From: Trema orientale
Lineage: Eukaryota > Streptophyta > Magnoliopsida > Rosales > Cannabaceae
NCBI GenBank assembly: GCA_002914845.1
Contig: JXTC01000057.1
Location: 183,707-247,706, forward strand
Length of the DNA stretch: 64,000 bases
Direction of reading: 5' to 3'
This document shows positions 46,300 to 58,457 of the stretch, one piece after another. The notes below the pieces were generated by a model. It saw only the letters and a list, made by a program, of their open reading frames with translations. It had not been told where the DNA came from and ran no database searches. A program made the translations under genes and the position numbers. Numbering within the stretch: position 1 is the first letter of the stretch; each line of letters begins with the position of its first letter.

Positions 46300-47460
46300 C
46301 AGACTGATACTAATGGGCTGGTATAAGCATGACATGATTATAAGCTTGCACGGCATGACACGATTAGTAACCGTGCCGAACACGGGACGACAATATTAAT
46401 AACCATGCTCGAATCGGTATGACACGATAAGTAAATGTACTCAGGCCAGTACAGCACGTGGTACGACAAGCACCATAAAGAAAAGTAATTAATTTACAAA
46501 AATATACTTATTTAAAGTTTATTTTAATTTTTTGGGCATAATTTTAATAAAATAAGTGTAATAAAAATTAGAAAAATTAAAATTAAAATATTTTCTAGGT
46601 AAAAATAATATATATTATAAATATTACGTCAATTTCTAATTTATTAAAGGAAAAAAGTTCCAAAATTTAATAAGTTTGAGCCAAAAAATTTAAAGATATT
46701 AAGAATATAAGGCAAAACTTACCTCCAATAGAAAATCCTTAAAATGTTAAGAAAGAAAAATACAGTTTAGATATGTACCAATCAAAACTTTTGAATTATA
46801 CATTTTGATATAATTTAAATAGGCGTCAATTTAGTTGGAATATACTTTAACTATAGAAATTTAAATTAATTATCATTACTCACAATACTCTCTAATATTT
46901 CAATTTAGATTTGTTTTTATATAAAAGTTATCTCAATTTTCAAATATTTTCCTTCAATTACATACTAATTACTTAAAAGGAAATATGTCTAATAGTGTTA
47001 AAATGACTAAATTTGAAAAAAAATATCAATAATGAGAATAATTATGGAACAAGAACAATATGAGTTTAAAAATAGAAATAATTAGGCTTGAAAACATATA
47101 TGATATGAAAAATGGGTAAGATTAGACATAAGAATAATTTAATTAAAAAAAGCACAATTAGGCATGAAAATATCATAGTAAAACGGATGCAATTAATACG
47201 AAAATAGTATAATATCGGAAACATGTACGATTAGATACAGAAATAGCACAATATCGGAAACGAGCATGATTAGACACAAAAAGTAGCCCAATAACCGAAA
47301 CGGGCATGATTAAGCACAGTAATAGCTTAATATCGAAAACGGAAATAATTAGGCACGAAAATAGACAAATATGATAATGACATATCAACAGCACGATTAC
47401 GACACGAAATCGGACAGGAGCACAACATAGGCATAGGTACAAACGTAACGAGCCAAGCAC
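46300..47460. mobile_element. Unclassified repeat-rich insertion with CACGA/GCACG ends
   Basis: The left part (46330-46480) is dense in GCACGG, GACACGAT and CCGTGCCG motifs. The right part (47160-47460) holds an array of about 40-bp units (ATCGGAAACGNGCATGATTA...) and more CACGA motifs. The middle is AT-rich and non-coding. Its right end interrupts the copia integrase remnant at about 47460. Family unknown. Confidence 0.4.
47175..47370. repeat. Degenerate tandem array, about 40-bp period
   Basis: Four to five imperfect units containing AATATCGGAAACG and GATTAGACACA follow each other. Less similar units extend left to about 47080. Confidence 0.65.
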
Positions 47461-49720
47461 GAGGCTTGTTAGAGAGATCATAAAATTTGAAACATCTTGA
47501 CCTTTCAGCATAGTCAACAAAATAGCAGCTAATAGTTCTTGAATCCAATTTCTTTTCATGTGGCTTGTATGGCCTTGCCTCTGTTGGATAATTTCAAATA
47601 TACAAGGCCTAATGCTAGGCTTCTTGCTTACTCATAGCTCATATGAGGTTTTAGCTACTGATTTATTGTGTACTCTGTTGAGTATGTAAACTACAGTCTT
47701 TAGTGCCTCTTTCTATAGTGATTTAGGTATGAAGGAATGACTAATCATACTCCTCACTATATCTTTAAGTCTACTATTTCATCATTCAGCAATATCATTC
47801 ATGCTAGGTTTCTCTATCATTGGGTATAGTGGGATGATACTGCATTCCTCTAAGTATTGAGCGAAGTGAAGGGCCTAAACATTGTTCCCCAGATCCATCA
47901 TACCTATCGTAGTATTCACCATCACGATCGAATTTGGCAGCTTCAATTTTCTTGTCGAGTTGATTTTTAACTTCGGCTAATTTTAAACACGTCCAAGGAT
48001 TAAGACTTCTCATGAATTAAATAAAGGTACCCATAACGAAAGTAATCTTCTATAATCATGATAAAATATTGTTAGCTATTCCAGGAAGCTGTAAGGAATG
48101 GTCCACATATATGAGTATGTATCAATTCTAATATACCAGAGCTCTTATTTGCACTTAATTTTCTTACATTTGTTTGTTTGCCTTTAATATACTTAACACA
48201 AATTGTAAAGTCTGTTAGGTTAAAGGGGTTTAGAATTTCATCTCACACAAGATGTTGTATTATCTGTTTAGAGATATGTTCTAATCGTTTGTGTCATAAC
48301 ATAAAGGAATCCTCAGTTATTTTACATTTTGTACCATATTTCTCAATGGATAGCAATACATATCCTAATTTTTGTACCAAATTTTTTGTACCAACACATG
48401 TGGCATGTAAGTTGTCACCAACTAATTATTGTATTAAAACATACCACAAATAGATTAAATATTATCACAAATTGAATCGTGACAAATCACATACCACGTG
48501 TGTTGGTATTAAAAATTTGGTACGAAAATTGGTACCTCAAGTATTATCCTTTCTCAATATGCAAGGTTTCATTAAACGAGGCAATAGTTTCTTATTTTTA
48601 AAGATTATCAATCAAGGAACCAATTGCAATAATATCTGAACTTAAAAAAAAACTAAATTTATTATTTTCAAATGAAAAAGAGTAATCGAATTTATCCAAA
48701 CCAGAAATAGAAACTAAATTCCGTTCTAAATGACGCGATAATATATGTCTCATTCAAATCTAAAGACAAGCGGTATGTAATTGTAACATAAATAAGCCTA
48801 TGGCCTCCACTTTAGCTGTGTTGTCGTTGCCTACATAGATGAATTTTTCAGCATCACTTGGCGAATAGTTCCTTAGACAACCCTGTAATGGTACACTTAT
48901 GTGAGTATTGGCACCGATATCGACCTACCAATTATGATTCGTACAGAAGCAAAATTAACTTCAAAACAGACAAAATTGAGAAGCTTACCTTTCTTTATGT
49001 GCCAGGCGACATACTTAGGATATTCCTTCTTCACATATTCAATCTTTTTGTAGAAGAAATAACCAAAATCCTCATCCTATTTCTTTTACACTTTATTTTG
49101 AGAAATTCTGGCCGCAACTCCTTTATCTTTAGTCCTTTTCCTTTTCTTATCAGGAGAAGAAGTTGCTAAGTGAGCACTTTCGGTTTTTTCTCACTTCAGC
49201 CTATCCTCCTCTTACACACAGTGAGATATAAGCTCATTAAGAGTCTATTTTTCTTCCTAGGTGTTGTAACTTACTTTGAACTGACTGAATTATGCAGGAA
49301 AAGAGATTAGAACCTTGCACGAGTAACTCATCTGACTATTCTAACTTTAGTACTTTTAATTTTAAAGCGAGATTGGACATCTCCATGATGTACTCCCTTA
49401 TGTTCCCTTTACCACGTAGAAATTAAGTTACTAATCACAGTACTTATTTCTGTTTTTTTATTTCTTTGGAAGTATTCCATAACTATGTCAAGAAACACCT
49501 TAGTATTCGATTGCAAGCATAACGCCTCTAATAATCTTATGAATGGAATATTTTATGATTATGAGACTCATGTGATTAGAATGTTCCTACTGCTCAAAGT
49601 TCTAAACAACCGTAGCAGAACTTTCATCTATAAGAGCAGCAAGTTGTTATTTCTTAAGTGCAATATCCAGATCCATGCAACTAAGTACAATCATAATATG
49701 CTTTTTCTATTTCTTAAAGT
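47461..49720 (-). pseudogene. Truncated Ty1/copia gag-protease-integrase remnant
   Basis: Reading right to left. A gag segment is at about 49420-49250 (REYIMEMSNLALKLK, the typical MxEHI..M..LA..LK). A protease-region relic is at about 48960-48780 (SMQGCLRN-like, VGDGKTV-like, heavily broken). A GAG-pre-integrase relic lies near 48290-48170 (LxHIS...CVKYIKGKQTN). The integrase carries VKNQLDKKIEAAKFDRDGEYYDRYDGSGEQCLGP near 47950. Its later part (KKLDSRTISCYFVDYAERSR, CFKFYD) runs to about 47470. RT, RNase H and the 3' LTR are missing. A MITE sits inside it. Many stops; long dead. Confidence 0.75.
48348..48549. mobile_element. Mutator-type MITE with perfect 9-bp target duplication
   Basis: 202 bp. 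Both ends start GGATA and stay ungapped for about 70 bp, sharing GTACCAAATTTTT and ACCAACACANGTGG on opposite strands. TTTCTCAAT flanks it exactly on both sides (48339-48347, 48550-48558). Nine-base duplications point to a Mutator-like transposase acting in trans. It interrupts the copia remnant, so it is younger than that insertion. Confidence 0.85.
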
Positions 49721-50417
49721 TTGTGTCATTAAGCATAGGTATGGAACTTAAGTTCACATATTTATTTGAAGTATAAACTAAACAGAGAATAAAACAAAAA
49801 TAATATGCTCACATCAAAATCATGTCATAAACTAAGTATACAAATAATGCTATATACTAGCATGGCATCAAAAAAAGTAGTTATATAATGTGGGCTCCCA
49901 TCACAAGATACCCAAAATAGCATTAACATTTAGTCTTTGGACAAAAATAGTAACTATAGGTGGTACTTTCAGTACAGTAATTAAATATTAATAATAAATC
50001 CTGCTAAATAATAAACCTTTCTTTAGACCGACTTATTGTTCGCATGGAAACTTAATAATTATCACATATTTACCATCGCAAACATGTCCATTATTCGGCT
50101 AAGTAATAATCTTCCTTTAGGGTGATCATTGTCTGTACGAATAACAAACACACACATCCAAATATTTTAAAATAAATAAATCTATACAATAAAGGTTACT
50201 TTAGCAACATGTTATTTCAACTTATCTATCTCGAAATATTAGACAAATAGTGCAAAGAAAAACAACTAAAGTACCCAAATATAAACTTAAATTTTGAATG
50301 CACAAAGAAGTGAATGGCCGACTAAATTTATGCACTTTTATCAACTCTCAAAGTGAAATAGAATTTTCAACAGTCAAAGTGTGGATCGTACTTAAATTGG
50401 ATTAAGATTATGAAACT

Positions 50418-50540
50418 TAATTAGTCGTAGTTGAATTGGAATCCCTTGAATTGAGTCAAAAATGAATTAATTGCACCTAATTAGTCGTAGTTGAATTAGA
50501 ATCCCTTGAATTAAGTCAAAAATGAATTAATTCCACCTAA
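50418..50540. repeat. 60-bp tandem duplication
   Basis: TTAATTAGTCGTAGTTGAAT ... AATGAATTAATTNCACC occurs twice with a 60-bp offset, inside the untranslated leader of the truncated copia element. Confidence 0.88.
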
Positions 50541-50965
50541 AAACAAGACCCTGATCTTTAATTAAGTCAAAAAATGGCCTGTGTCAAAAAGAAAAAATTT
50601 TCTCACCCGATTACTGGTACTGTGGTGCTGCCAATGTGGCGCCATGGTGCCAAGTCTCTAGAAGGTAGTACCGCAGCACCAGAAAACATGTATCATGGTG
50701 CCAAGTCGTTTTGCTGAATTGTAATTACTCGATTTTAAAATCGGGTAACCTAATTTGATGCGATTTTTAGCATTTTTCAACCCCAATCTTTAAATTTTAT
50801 GATCCAAAATCTAGAATTTAACCCTCAAATATTTAATATTTCAATAAAATCATATAAATTATACAAATCATACATGTAATATCTAACCTTAGATAGCCAA
50901 ATAGGAAAAGATATTTAAACTAGAGTAAATGCATAAAAAATTCCTAACAATTTAACATGACTCAT

Positions 50966-50977
50966 GCTCTAAGACCA
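50966..50977 (-). other. Primer-binding site of the truncated copia element
   Basis: The minus strand reads TGGTCTTAGAGC, two changes from TGGTATCAGAGC (Met-tRNA complement), two bases inside the LTR. Confidence 0.65.
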
Positions 50978-50979
50978 CT

Positions 50980-51393
50980 TGTTTAGCATAATCATGGATT
51001 GACAAAATCTAATATAATCCTAAAAACATTTAAACAAAAGCAAGTGAATTTAGAGAGCCTGAATATTGATAATCTTCCTCAATCAAATCACTCTAGAGTG
51101 CTCAATGAGTTCTCTCTTTGTTGATGGAGCAGAGGAGAAGAACGTACGTGTTTGATTTGACTTGAGACCAAAATCCCATAGTTTTTACTTTGTATATGGT
51201 ACCTAATTGAGACCTCATCAATCAATATTAGGTCAATAATGGGTATCTATATATTACAAGCACATACTCTTTTAGTAATTTTTTAAGCCTATAAATAGAT
51301 CACTTAATAGTCCACTTAATTAAAACAACTCATAATTTATATAATTATCATTAAAATCATGTAAGCCCAAAATTAAGAAATTAAAACCAAACA
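50980..51393 (-). repeat. 5' LTR of the truncated copia element
   Basis: 414 bp. On the minus strand it starts TGTTTGGTTTTAATT and ends TTATGCTAAACA, with inverted TGTTT/AAACA ends. It contains CTATTTATAG as a possible TATA box. No partner LTR is in the window. Confidence 0.65.
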
Positions 51394-52321
51394 TGTTCCC
51401 CACTCTCGTATACCTCTCTCTTTCACCGTACGACTGCCCATAAGTCCTATACATAAGCATATAAATATTAGAATCTAAAGTAGATTAGAATTCCTCCCCA
51501 AACCTAACCTATCTAATAGATATATATCTTATATATTATGTATACGAGTCCAAGGCTACGAAAACTATTACATCTGCATGCGTCTAAAGACTAGCTAGAG
51601 TCTAAAGTTGTTACAACTCAATTTAACAGCCACATAACACCGACCATAATAAATTGCCAAGTGATCAATTGCATTGGTGGATTATCTACCAATCCGACAA
51701 CTCATATACAAGTTATTACCGAGTGAAAAGCAGATTCCGTATATGTCCGACCACTGATTTACGCAGGGCTTCCGAGCATATCTTATAATTCCATTAGCCT
51801 AGCACAGCGAATAAACCCAGAGTTGTGTTCGTAAGGTTATTTTCCCAAATGCAATTTCCACGTCAACTTGGTATAGTCCCAGCATTTGTGTCCTTAGCAG
51901 CTGTAAATGGACACTTGTAGGAATCACCTTTAAGGAACAATTTCACCTCCTATAAATAGCACAATTTTCCAAGGATAAAATATTCCTCTAATTTCATTCT
52001 TCAGTGGCACTAGGCATTATTAATAATTAAAACGTCATAATCCGATCACCTATGATTCTACCCGAAATTGTACGATTAGACCGTACGGGTTATAATTTCG
52101 TCTTGTCACTAGGGTTCGTAATTGTTAAGTTGGTGTACGAACAAAAATCCGGATCAAGTTATTGAATTTTCTTTTCACTTTACCCGTAAATAGTTAATGA
52201 ACTTTTCTAGTATATCACTTGTACATGGGAAGATTTGAAATTTCACGAACACTTTATAAGAAATGCTCCATATACGTACTTTACTATGTATAATAAAAGT
52301 TGTTTATACAAATTATGTCAC
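51394..52321 (+). other. Intergenic with LTR-like promoter fragment
   Basis: CCTATAAATAGCAC at about 51950-51963 is a strong plant TATA context. The downstream phrases (CCGATCACCTATGATTCTAC, CGTACGGGTTATAATTTCG) resemble the R-U5 part of a gypsy LTR. No ORF follows. I read it as a fragment of an old LTR; there is no second copy. Confidence 0.35.
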
Positions 52322-52338
52322 AATTACTTTTCAGATAT

Positions 52339-52427
52339 GGTTGTAGGTTTAGGTTATAGTGGTAAGCGCATGTCCTCCTAATGTGGAAAGTTCTGAGTTC
52401 AAATCTCCACTTTCCCAAAGTCAAAAT
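52339..52427 (+). mobile_element. Short tRNA-derived retroposon (SINE-like)
   Basis: 89 bp with A-box-like TAGGTTATAGTGGTAAGCGC and B-box-like GAGTTCAAATC at tRNA spacing. It is flanked by AATTACTTTTCAGATAT (52322-52338) and AATTACTCTTCAAATAT (52428-52444), 15 of 17 identical. The body is barely longer than a tRNA. Confidence 0.6.
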
Positions 52428-52661
52428 AATTACTCTTCAAATATATCACTAGTAGTTTGAACATTGTATTCCATTAAATTGTTTGAGTGAAAGAATGGCG
52501 AAAACAAAAAAACAAAAAACAATCCACAAAATAATCAGTTGGACAAGCTACTATTTGGAAGCTTTAAACGTCAAAGAAAATTTCACACAAAACCATCCCT
52601 ATTCTAGGAACTCATAAATTTGCTATTATGTTAAAATAATCCTTCCGTTTGAGAAGATAGT

Positions 52662-54592
52662 TGTAAAAACCAAAAGTTTTTAAAGGCATTTTTGTACTTT
52701 TGGCCTAAGAAAAAAGATTACATAAACTCTTTCTCTCCTCTCCACGACTCTCTCTCTACATTATCACTCTATCGCACGGCTGACGCCCAGGCAGCCCCGA
52801 TGACCAGCCTCTGTGCCATTTCAGCCACTGCCACCAGCAAGGGGAGGACCGCTGGGTCCAACAACCTCCTTGCCGAAGTCTCGCTGCTGGAGGAGCAGTA
52901 AAACGCCGGCATCGACACAAAACATCCGCGGGAAGATTTGAATGCTGGTGACGTTTCCGGCTACCTCAGGCTGTGAAACTAGTCTCTGTAGCTTTGTCTC
53001 GTCATAAGGATCATCATGGTACATATATCTCAACTTGAAATTGCCCGGATTGAATTTTACCATTTTTGACAATTTTGAGTTACTTTAATTTTGTATTAAA
53101 AATTTCAATCTGGCCGTCAGATCGTAAAATAAATCTCTTATTTGTGATGTACTCATGAAAACAAGAATTTTGATATATATATTCACTATATTTTGTGATG
53201 GACACGAAAAACGAAATCTAACAGCTCATATTTATCTGTTTTGTGTGCCACGGTGTCGGACTTCAACTTGAGCCCGAATTGGTCAAATTATATGTCTAAC
53301 CTAATTAATTTGGGTACTAGAAATTTAATGGAGATGCCGGTTTCTCCATTGGCGTTCCCATTTGAAAACGACATTTCAAAGCGGATGATTGAGGTTTCGA
53401 AATCGACCTCCGACCATCCAAATAACCGCCAAACGACGTCAAATATTATCAATAGCACCGTAAAGCTATCTACTCACTCGATTGAGATAAGGATTCGATT
53501 ACTTGATCTTTAAATTGATTTAATCTTAATTTTCACATATTTTCAATAAATATGGAATTTTGCGAAATATTTGATAAAAATGTGATTTATACATGATTTG
53601 ATATAACTTGATATTTAAACTGCTTGGGAGGCACGTCACACTGGTTAGCGTGCTAATTTATCTTGTTTTGGAACTGTTTTCTATAAAAACTAGATTTTAT
53701 TAGTTTTGATAAAAATGATTGTTGTATTGCCGAAATTTTCACAAAATCTAATTTGAATAAGAATTTAGTTTTGAGAACTAAACTTGATTGATTAAAAATA
53801 CTGCATAGTCTATTTTGGCATTTTTGTAGAAAGTGGTACATATTATCATTCCTGTTATACATATAACATTGCATACATTTATTGCACCTACACGGCCGAC
53901 GGACTGACAATACCCGTTTTAGGGTGCTCGAACTTACGGTACCCTATCTAGGGTGCTCGAACTATGTATCATACTCACGGTTACCAACTTAGGTGACTCG
54001 GATACAGTACATATGTGTAGTTATCTACTTAGGGTAGCTCACACTATATTGTATACTTACAATCACTATTCTTTGGTGGCTTGGACATGTTTGAATTGGA
54101 TAAAAATTTTGTTTTGAGACCATATTTTACAATGGTTTGAAAGATTTAAACTATTGGACAATGTTTTCAAATGGATTTCTGGAAACTGTTTGAATATTTT
54201 ACTGACCATGTAGAAGCTTGAAAGTAAGTATTTTATTCTAATTAAAAACTTATAATTGAATCTCTACTGAGTATGTGAATGCTTATCCCCTACTTCCACC
54301 CACTTTCAAATATTTATGTATTTGAGATAGTGGTCTCAATAGTTAGACAAGTTACTTGGCTTATGCGGCAATCCTATTCTTATTTCCTGGTGGGTATCTA
54401 TATCCTATTTGATTTCTTTTTCACGTTCAAATATTTAGTCTTATTTATTGTTCTTACTAAATGGATGTATGAGGACAACAATACTACAAATTTTACGTAC
54501 TCGATTTTCTAAAATTTTGGAAAAGTCAGTATTTATTATTGTTTTAACTTGAAATTACTAAAAGTCACGGCTTTGGATTTCTGCTTGTGATA
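52662..54592 (+). repeat. 5' LTR of the LARD-like element
   Basis: 1931 bp. Aligned with the 3' LTR over CCCAGGCAGCC..., TCGATTGAGATA..., CTAACTTAATT... and the final AAAGTCACGG. It lacks about 190 bp present near the 3' LTR's end and about 60 bp in the middle. Open frames near its start are not genes. Confidence 0.88.
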
Positions 54593-54596
54593 GATT

Positions 54597-54608
54597 TTAT
54601 AACATAGC
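54597..54608 (+). other. Decayed primer-binding site
   Basis: TTATAACATAGC followed by TTCAGG corresponds to TGGTATCAGAGC with four changes, four bases after the LTR. Confidence 0.5.
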
Positions 54609-54791
54609 TTCAGGTTTCAGATCCCTCTGAGCTCTTGTCTGCGATATTTTGGTATTTAAAAGAGATTTTAGAAAAGTATTTGACAAATTCCTCGTACATC
54701 ACTTAGGAATTGGCTAAATATGTTATCTTTATTTTAATTCGTACAGAATTCTTTGTTCATCTCCCAAGAGTACAATTCTGATATCCTTGGG

Positions 54792-54875
54792 ATGGTTAAA
54801 TCTCAAAATTCTAGTCTCAGAAGTGCCGGAGATGATACAAGACTAGTGAATTCTACTCCTATCGAAATTCCTTAA
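54792..54875 (+). pseudogene. Short gag-start-like ORF of the LARD-like element
   Basis: ATG opens 27 codons (MVKSQNSSLRSAGDDTRLVN...) ending at TAA, 200 bp after the 5' LTR, where gag begins in related elements. The composition is hydrophilic. It could be the remaining gag start or chance. Confidence 0.35.
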
Positions 54876-57800
54876 TTCAAATGTACATTTATTTTTAGAC
54901 TCCTGTGTCCATTATAGAGATAAGTTATGTGAACATCATAGGTTCTAAGATAGCAATTCAATACCTTGTATCTTGATTGACATGACGTGACATTATTTGT
55001 ACTTGTGGGGTTGTGATTTGAATTTTTTGGAAATTGTTTATATGTGACTAACTAGTTTGAGTGTCTGATAGTATGTTACCATAATTTTGTATCATGCATT
55101 TGTTGGACTTTTTAATGGATATGACATACTAATTTTCATTCATGGATTGATTTAATAATATGAACTTGGTTACAATTTAAAAAAAAAAAATTGTTCTTAT
55201 CCAGTCTTACCAAGTTTAATTTTCGTAAGGAAGTTCTTGAATTAGTAGAATCTAGTTAGACTAATAAATTAGTATGATATATTCTGTTTGCTCAAATGTT
55301 ATATTACACTAGTTTTGTCAAATTTATTTGTGTGGCCCTTAGATGTAGAAATTTTTGAAAATTTGAAATTGGTTAGACTTAAAACCTAATTAATTAGTTT
55401 TGAAACTTTGGGAAAATTCCAAGTTGATAATTTTGTTTTTAAATGAGTTAGACATTTGTATTTGACTAATGAATTATCTTTTTATTCAAAGGAACCATAC
55501 ACATCTTAATTTTGAGTAACAGTTGGGTGTATGTGATTCATATTTTTCAAAGATTGTATCCTTTAAAAAAAAAAAATGCTTTACTTTAAACTAATTGTGG
55601 TACTAGTAAGGTCTTATTGCACATTTAGTGATATTGAATTAAAAATAAAAGTCCTTTCTATCAATTAAATTTTCTATAAACTTAAGGTTCCAAATATTTT
55701 TCTAGTTTTAAAATTAGATATTCTTGTTGAATATTCTCCAACTTCTACTTGTCACTTGATTTTAAATTTAAGAAAGGCTTTGGAATATTGATTTACAAAA
55801 TGACTTGGACTTAAACATGAGATATTCATAGAAAAATTGTGTGAAAAATTTTTGTAACAAAATTGATTTCTTGAAAAAAATTTTGCTGTAATTTAGATAT
55901 GGTTTTACAGCAAACTTTTAAAAGATATGCATATATATTATAAAGCCTTGTTGTTATGACCTTATTTGCCTTATTGCTTGGATTTAATTATCCTTCTAAG
56001 CTTTTCATTATGTATATATATGGCTTGTTTATTTGAGGTATGTATGACTTTGGTGGTTATTGAATTGTTAAATCCTTGGTATGTAATAAATGTCTTGTTC
56101 ATTGGATAAGTAAGTCAAGTGGGATTAACTTTATATTATTTGCCTCAACTGGATAATTGGGCAATTGTGTAACTATTTTTAACTTGGTTTTCCAAGTATT
56201 AGGAACTCTTAGTACTGGAGGCTTAGGATGACATTTCATTTGAGTTTTCGAATAAAAATATTTTGGTTTTGAATACCTAAGCCTTGGAGAGATTTAGGTA
56301 GTGCAAAATGATACATGGTATCTTTCTTGAAATTAAAATCTGAATTATTTGATTTATGAAATTTGGATTTTCAAATATATAGGAACTATAAATTAAAATT
56401 CTTGACAAGTTGAATGAGATTATTAATAAAAAAAAAAAAGAGTTACACTTGACACACTTTACTATTTTTTAAAATGCTTTATAGGTTCTTCCTATTGTTA
56501 AAATGTCTTCCAGAAACTATTTTTAATAAAATTATTAGAGGGTGGTGACTTCAAAGTTATAAAACTCAAAGAAAACCTTACTAAAATATTATCTAAAATT
56601 TTTAGTTAACAAAGAATTATAGTAAACTATTTGCATAATGTGGTTTACCAACAAAAAGTAAAAAAACTTTTGAATCTCTTAGAGAGACATGTTTGAAAAA
56701 TACAGAAAAGTTTTGAAATTTTAAGTTAATTTCTGTTATGTCTAACTATGAATTAAAAGAAATTGACACATTATATGTGCTTGATAGTTTAATTAGTAAA
56801 CTATATATCATGTGAGGAACTTCTTGTCCTACTTACTTAGCTTAGTAGGAATTGGTATATTAGATACTAAATTAATTGACTAATGATGACAGGATTCAAT
56901 CTTGTCAATGTATTCCCTTTTAGTGTTAATGAGTGAGTACTATTTGAGGTACTTTGCTTGTGTTGACTTTTGGGAATTTTTGGAGACTCTGCTTAAAATA
57001 TATTGCGGATTAGAGTCCTACTAGAGCTCGTTAGTATTCAGCTCAGTTTGTAACTCATTGCTTGATTTGGGTTGGATCCAAGTATCATTATTGTGGTATA
57101 GTTGATGGCACATTGATCAATTTACTTATGAGTCTATATTGAGAGTTGTTAGACTCTTGTTATTATATTTTCAAAAATGAATACTTAGAGTTTATATTTG
57201 GTTTACCTATGGCCAAGGTGAGACCTTATTGTGAAGTAGTATAGTATTCCTATGTGTCCTTGATATTTGTGTTGCACATTTATATAAATATTTTCAAAAA
57301 AAAATTTGATTCTAAAATGAAATGACGTTAGATGGGAGATATGCGTCACTGCGGAGGCAACCTATTATGTTGAAATCTTGTTTCTGAGGCATTGTAGTAC
57401 TATTAACAGTTTTATTTGCATATTAGGCATTGAGTCAATTCTATATGACTTTTCCTTATACCAAAGACTTAGAAAGTCCCTAGAGCTAGTTGATGTTTTG
57501 TGATGCTATACTCCCAATATTGGGTAAATAGACTTATAAAGTCTCTGGATATAAATTTTTTATAAATAATTACTATATGGTATTACATTGAGTAAAAAGA
57601 CTTGGAAAGTCTTTAGACTATATTTGTTATGTGGATACTTGCATTTTATATGCTTACATAATACCATCCCCAGATTATACCAGATCAATAATACACTGGG
57701 ACAATTTTATTTCTCTACAGCTAAACTTAGCCCTAAATAATTATTGGGTCCAAAGACTCTAATAAGATTCTCATCAATACAAGATTGTACTCAACAATGT

Positions 57801-58444
57801 TTCGAATAGAAAACAAATATACTTGTATTATACTATACAAGATAGACGAGTTTTTGATGTTAGAAATAACAACAAGAGTACAATGACATAAGTCATTTAC
57901 CATTCCTCATAACGAGCGAGTAACAACCATTTACACAAAATATTAGTAGTCAAGAACAAGACTAGAACCACCATGAATGAAAATCTTTAGCACAGAAGTT
58001 TTTTAGCACAATAAATACCAATAAGACCATTGCAGTGATCTTCTATACTATTTTGGTGTCCAATAATCAATGTATTGGTTATAGAAGTCTTATATTTTCG
58101 ACTTCTAGTCTTAATTATTATCACTACTTTTGTAACTCATTACCTACGAGAGGAAATCACTTTTAATCTCTTATGTTGAATTTTTATGCCTATGGTTGAG
58201 CCATCTTATGATTCTATACCTCTTTGTGTACCTCTTTATCACTTGCCTTTGGCTAGCAATAATGTGTTGGAGGAATTCAAACACTATGTGAGAAGTGTAT
58301 GTTTTGCACTTCTTGATTTATCTAATATTTGATTCGATCCTCCAACACTCTATAACTAATGGTACATTCTCCTCCTGACCGTTAATCCTTATCATTTTAC
58401 TCGTATTCTCTGAAGTGTTTGAATTTCGGGATGAAATTCTTTTA
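54876..58444. other. Non-coding interior of the LARD-like element
   Basis: AT-rich, without any ORF over 60 codons in either direction until the RDEILLRG phrase near 58420. I see no second complete element inside it. The length and emptiness are characteristic of large retrotransposon derivatives. Confidence 0.6.
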
Positions 58445-58457
58445 AGGGGGGAAAGAT
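58445..58457 (+). other. Polypurine tract
   Basis: AAGGGGGGAAAGA lies directly before the TG of the 3' LTR; it would prime plus-strand synthesis. Confidence 0.8.

Noticed and set aside
52339..52427. Functional tRNA gene
   Set aside because: It has the pol III boxes, but acceptor-stem pairing is poor by eye and it is flanked by target-site duplications, so it is a retroposon.
52692..52901. Gene at the start of the large LTR
   Set aside because: The same frame recurs, broken, in the second LTR; it is LTR sequence.
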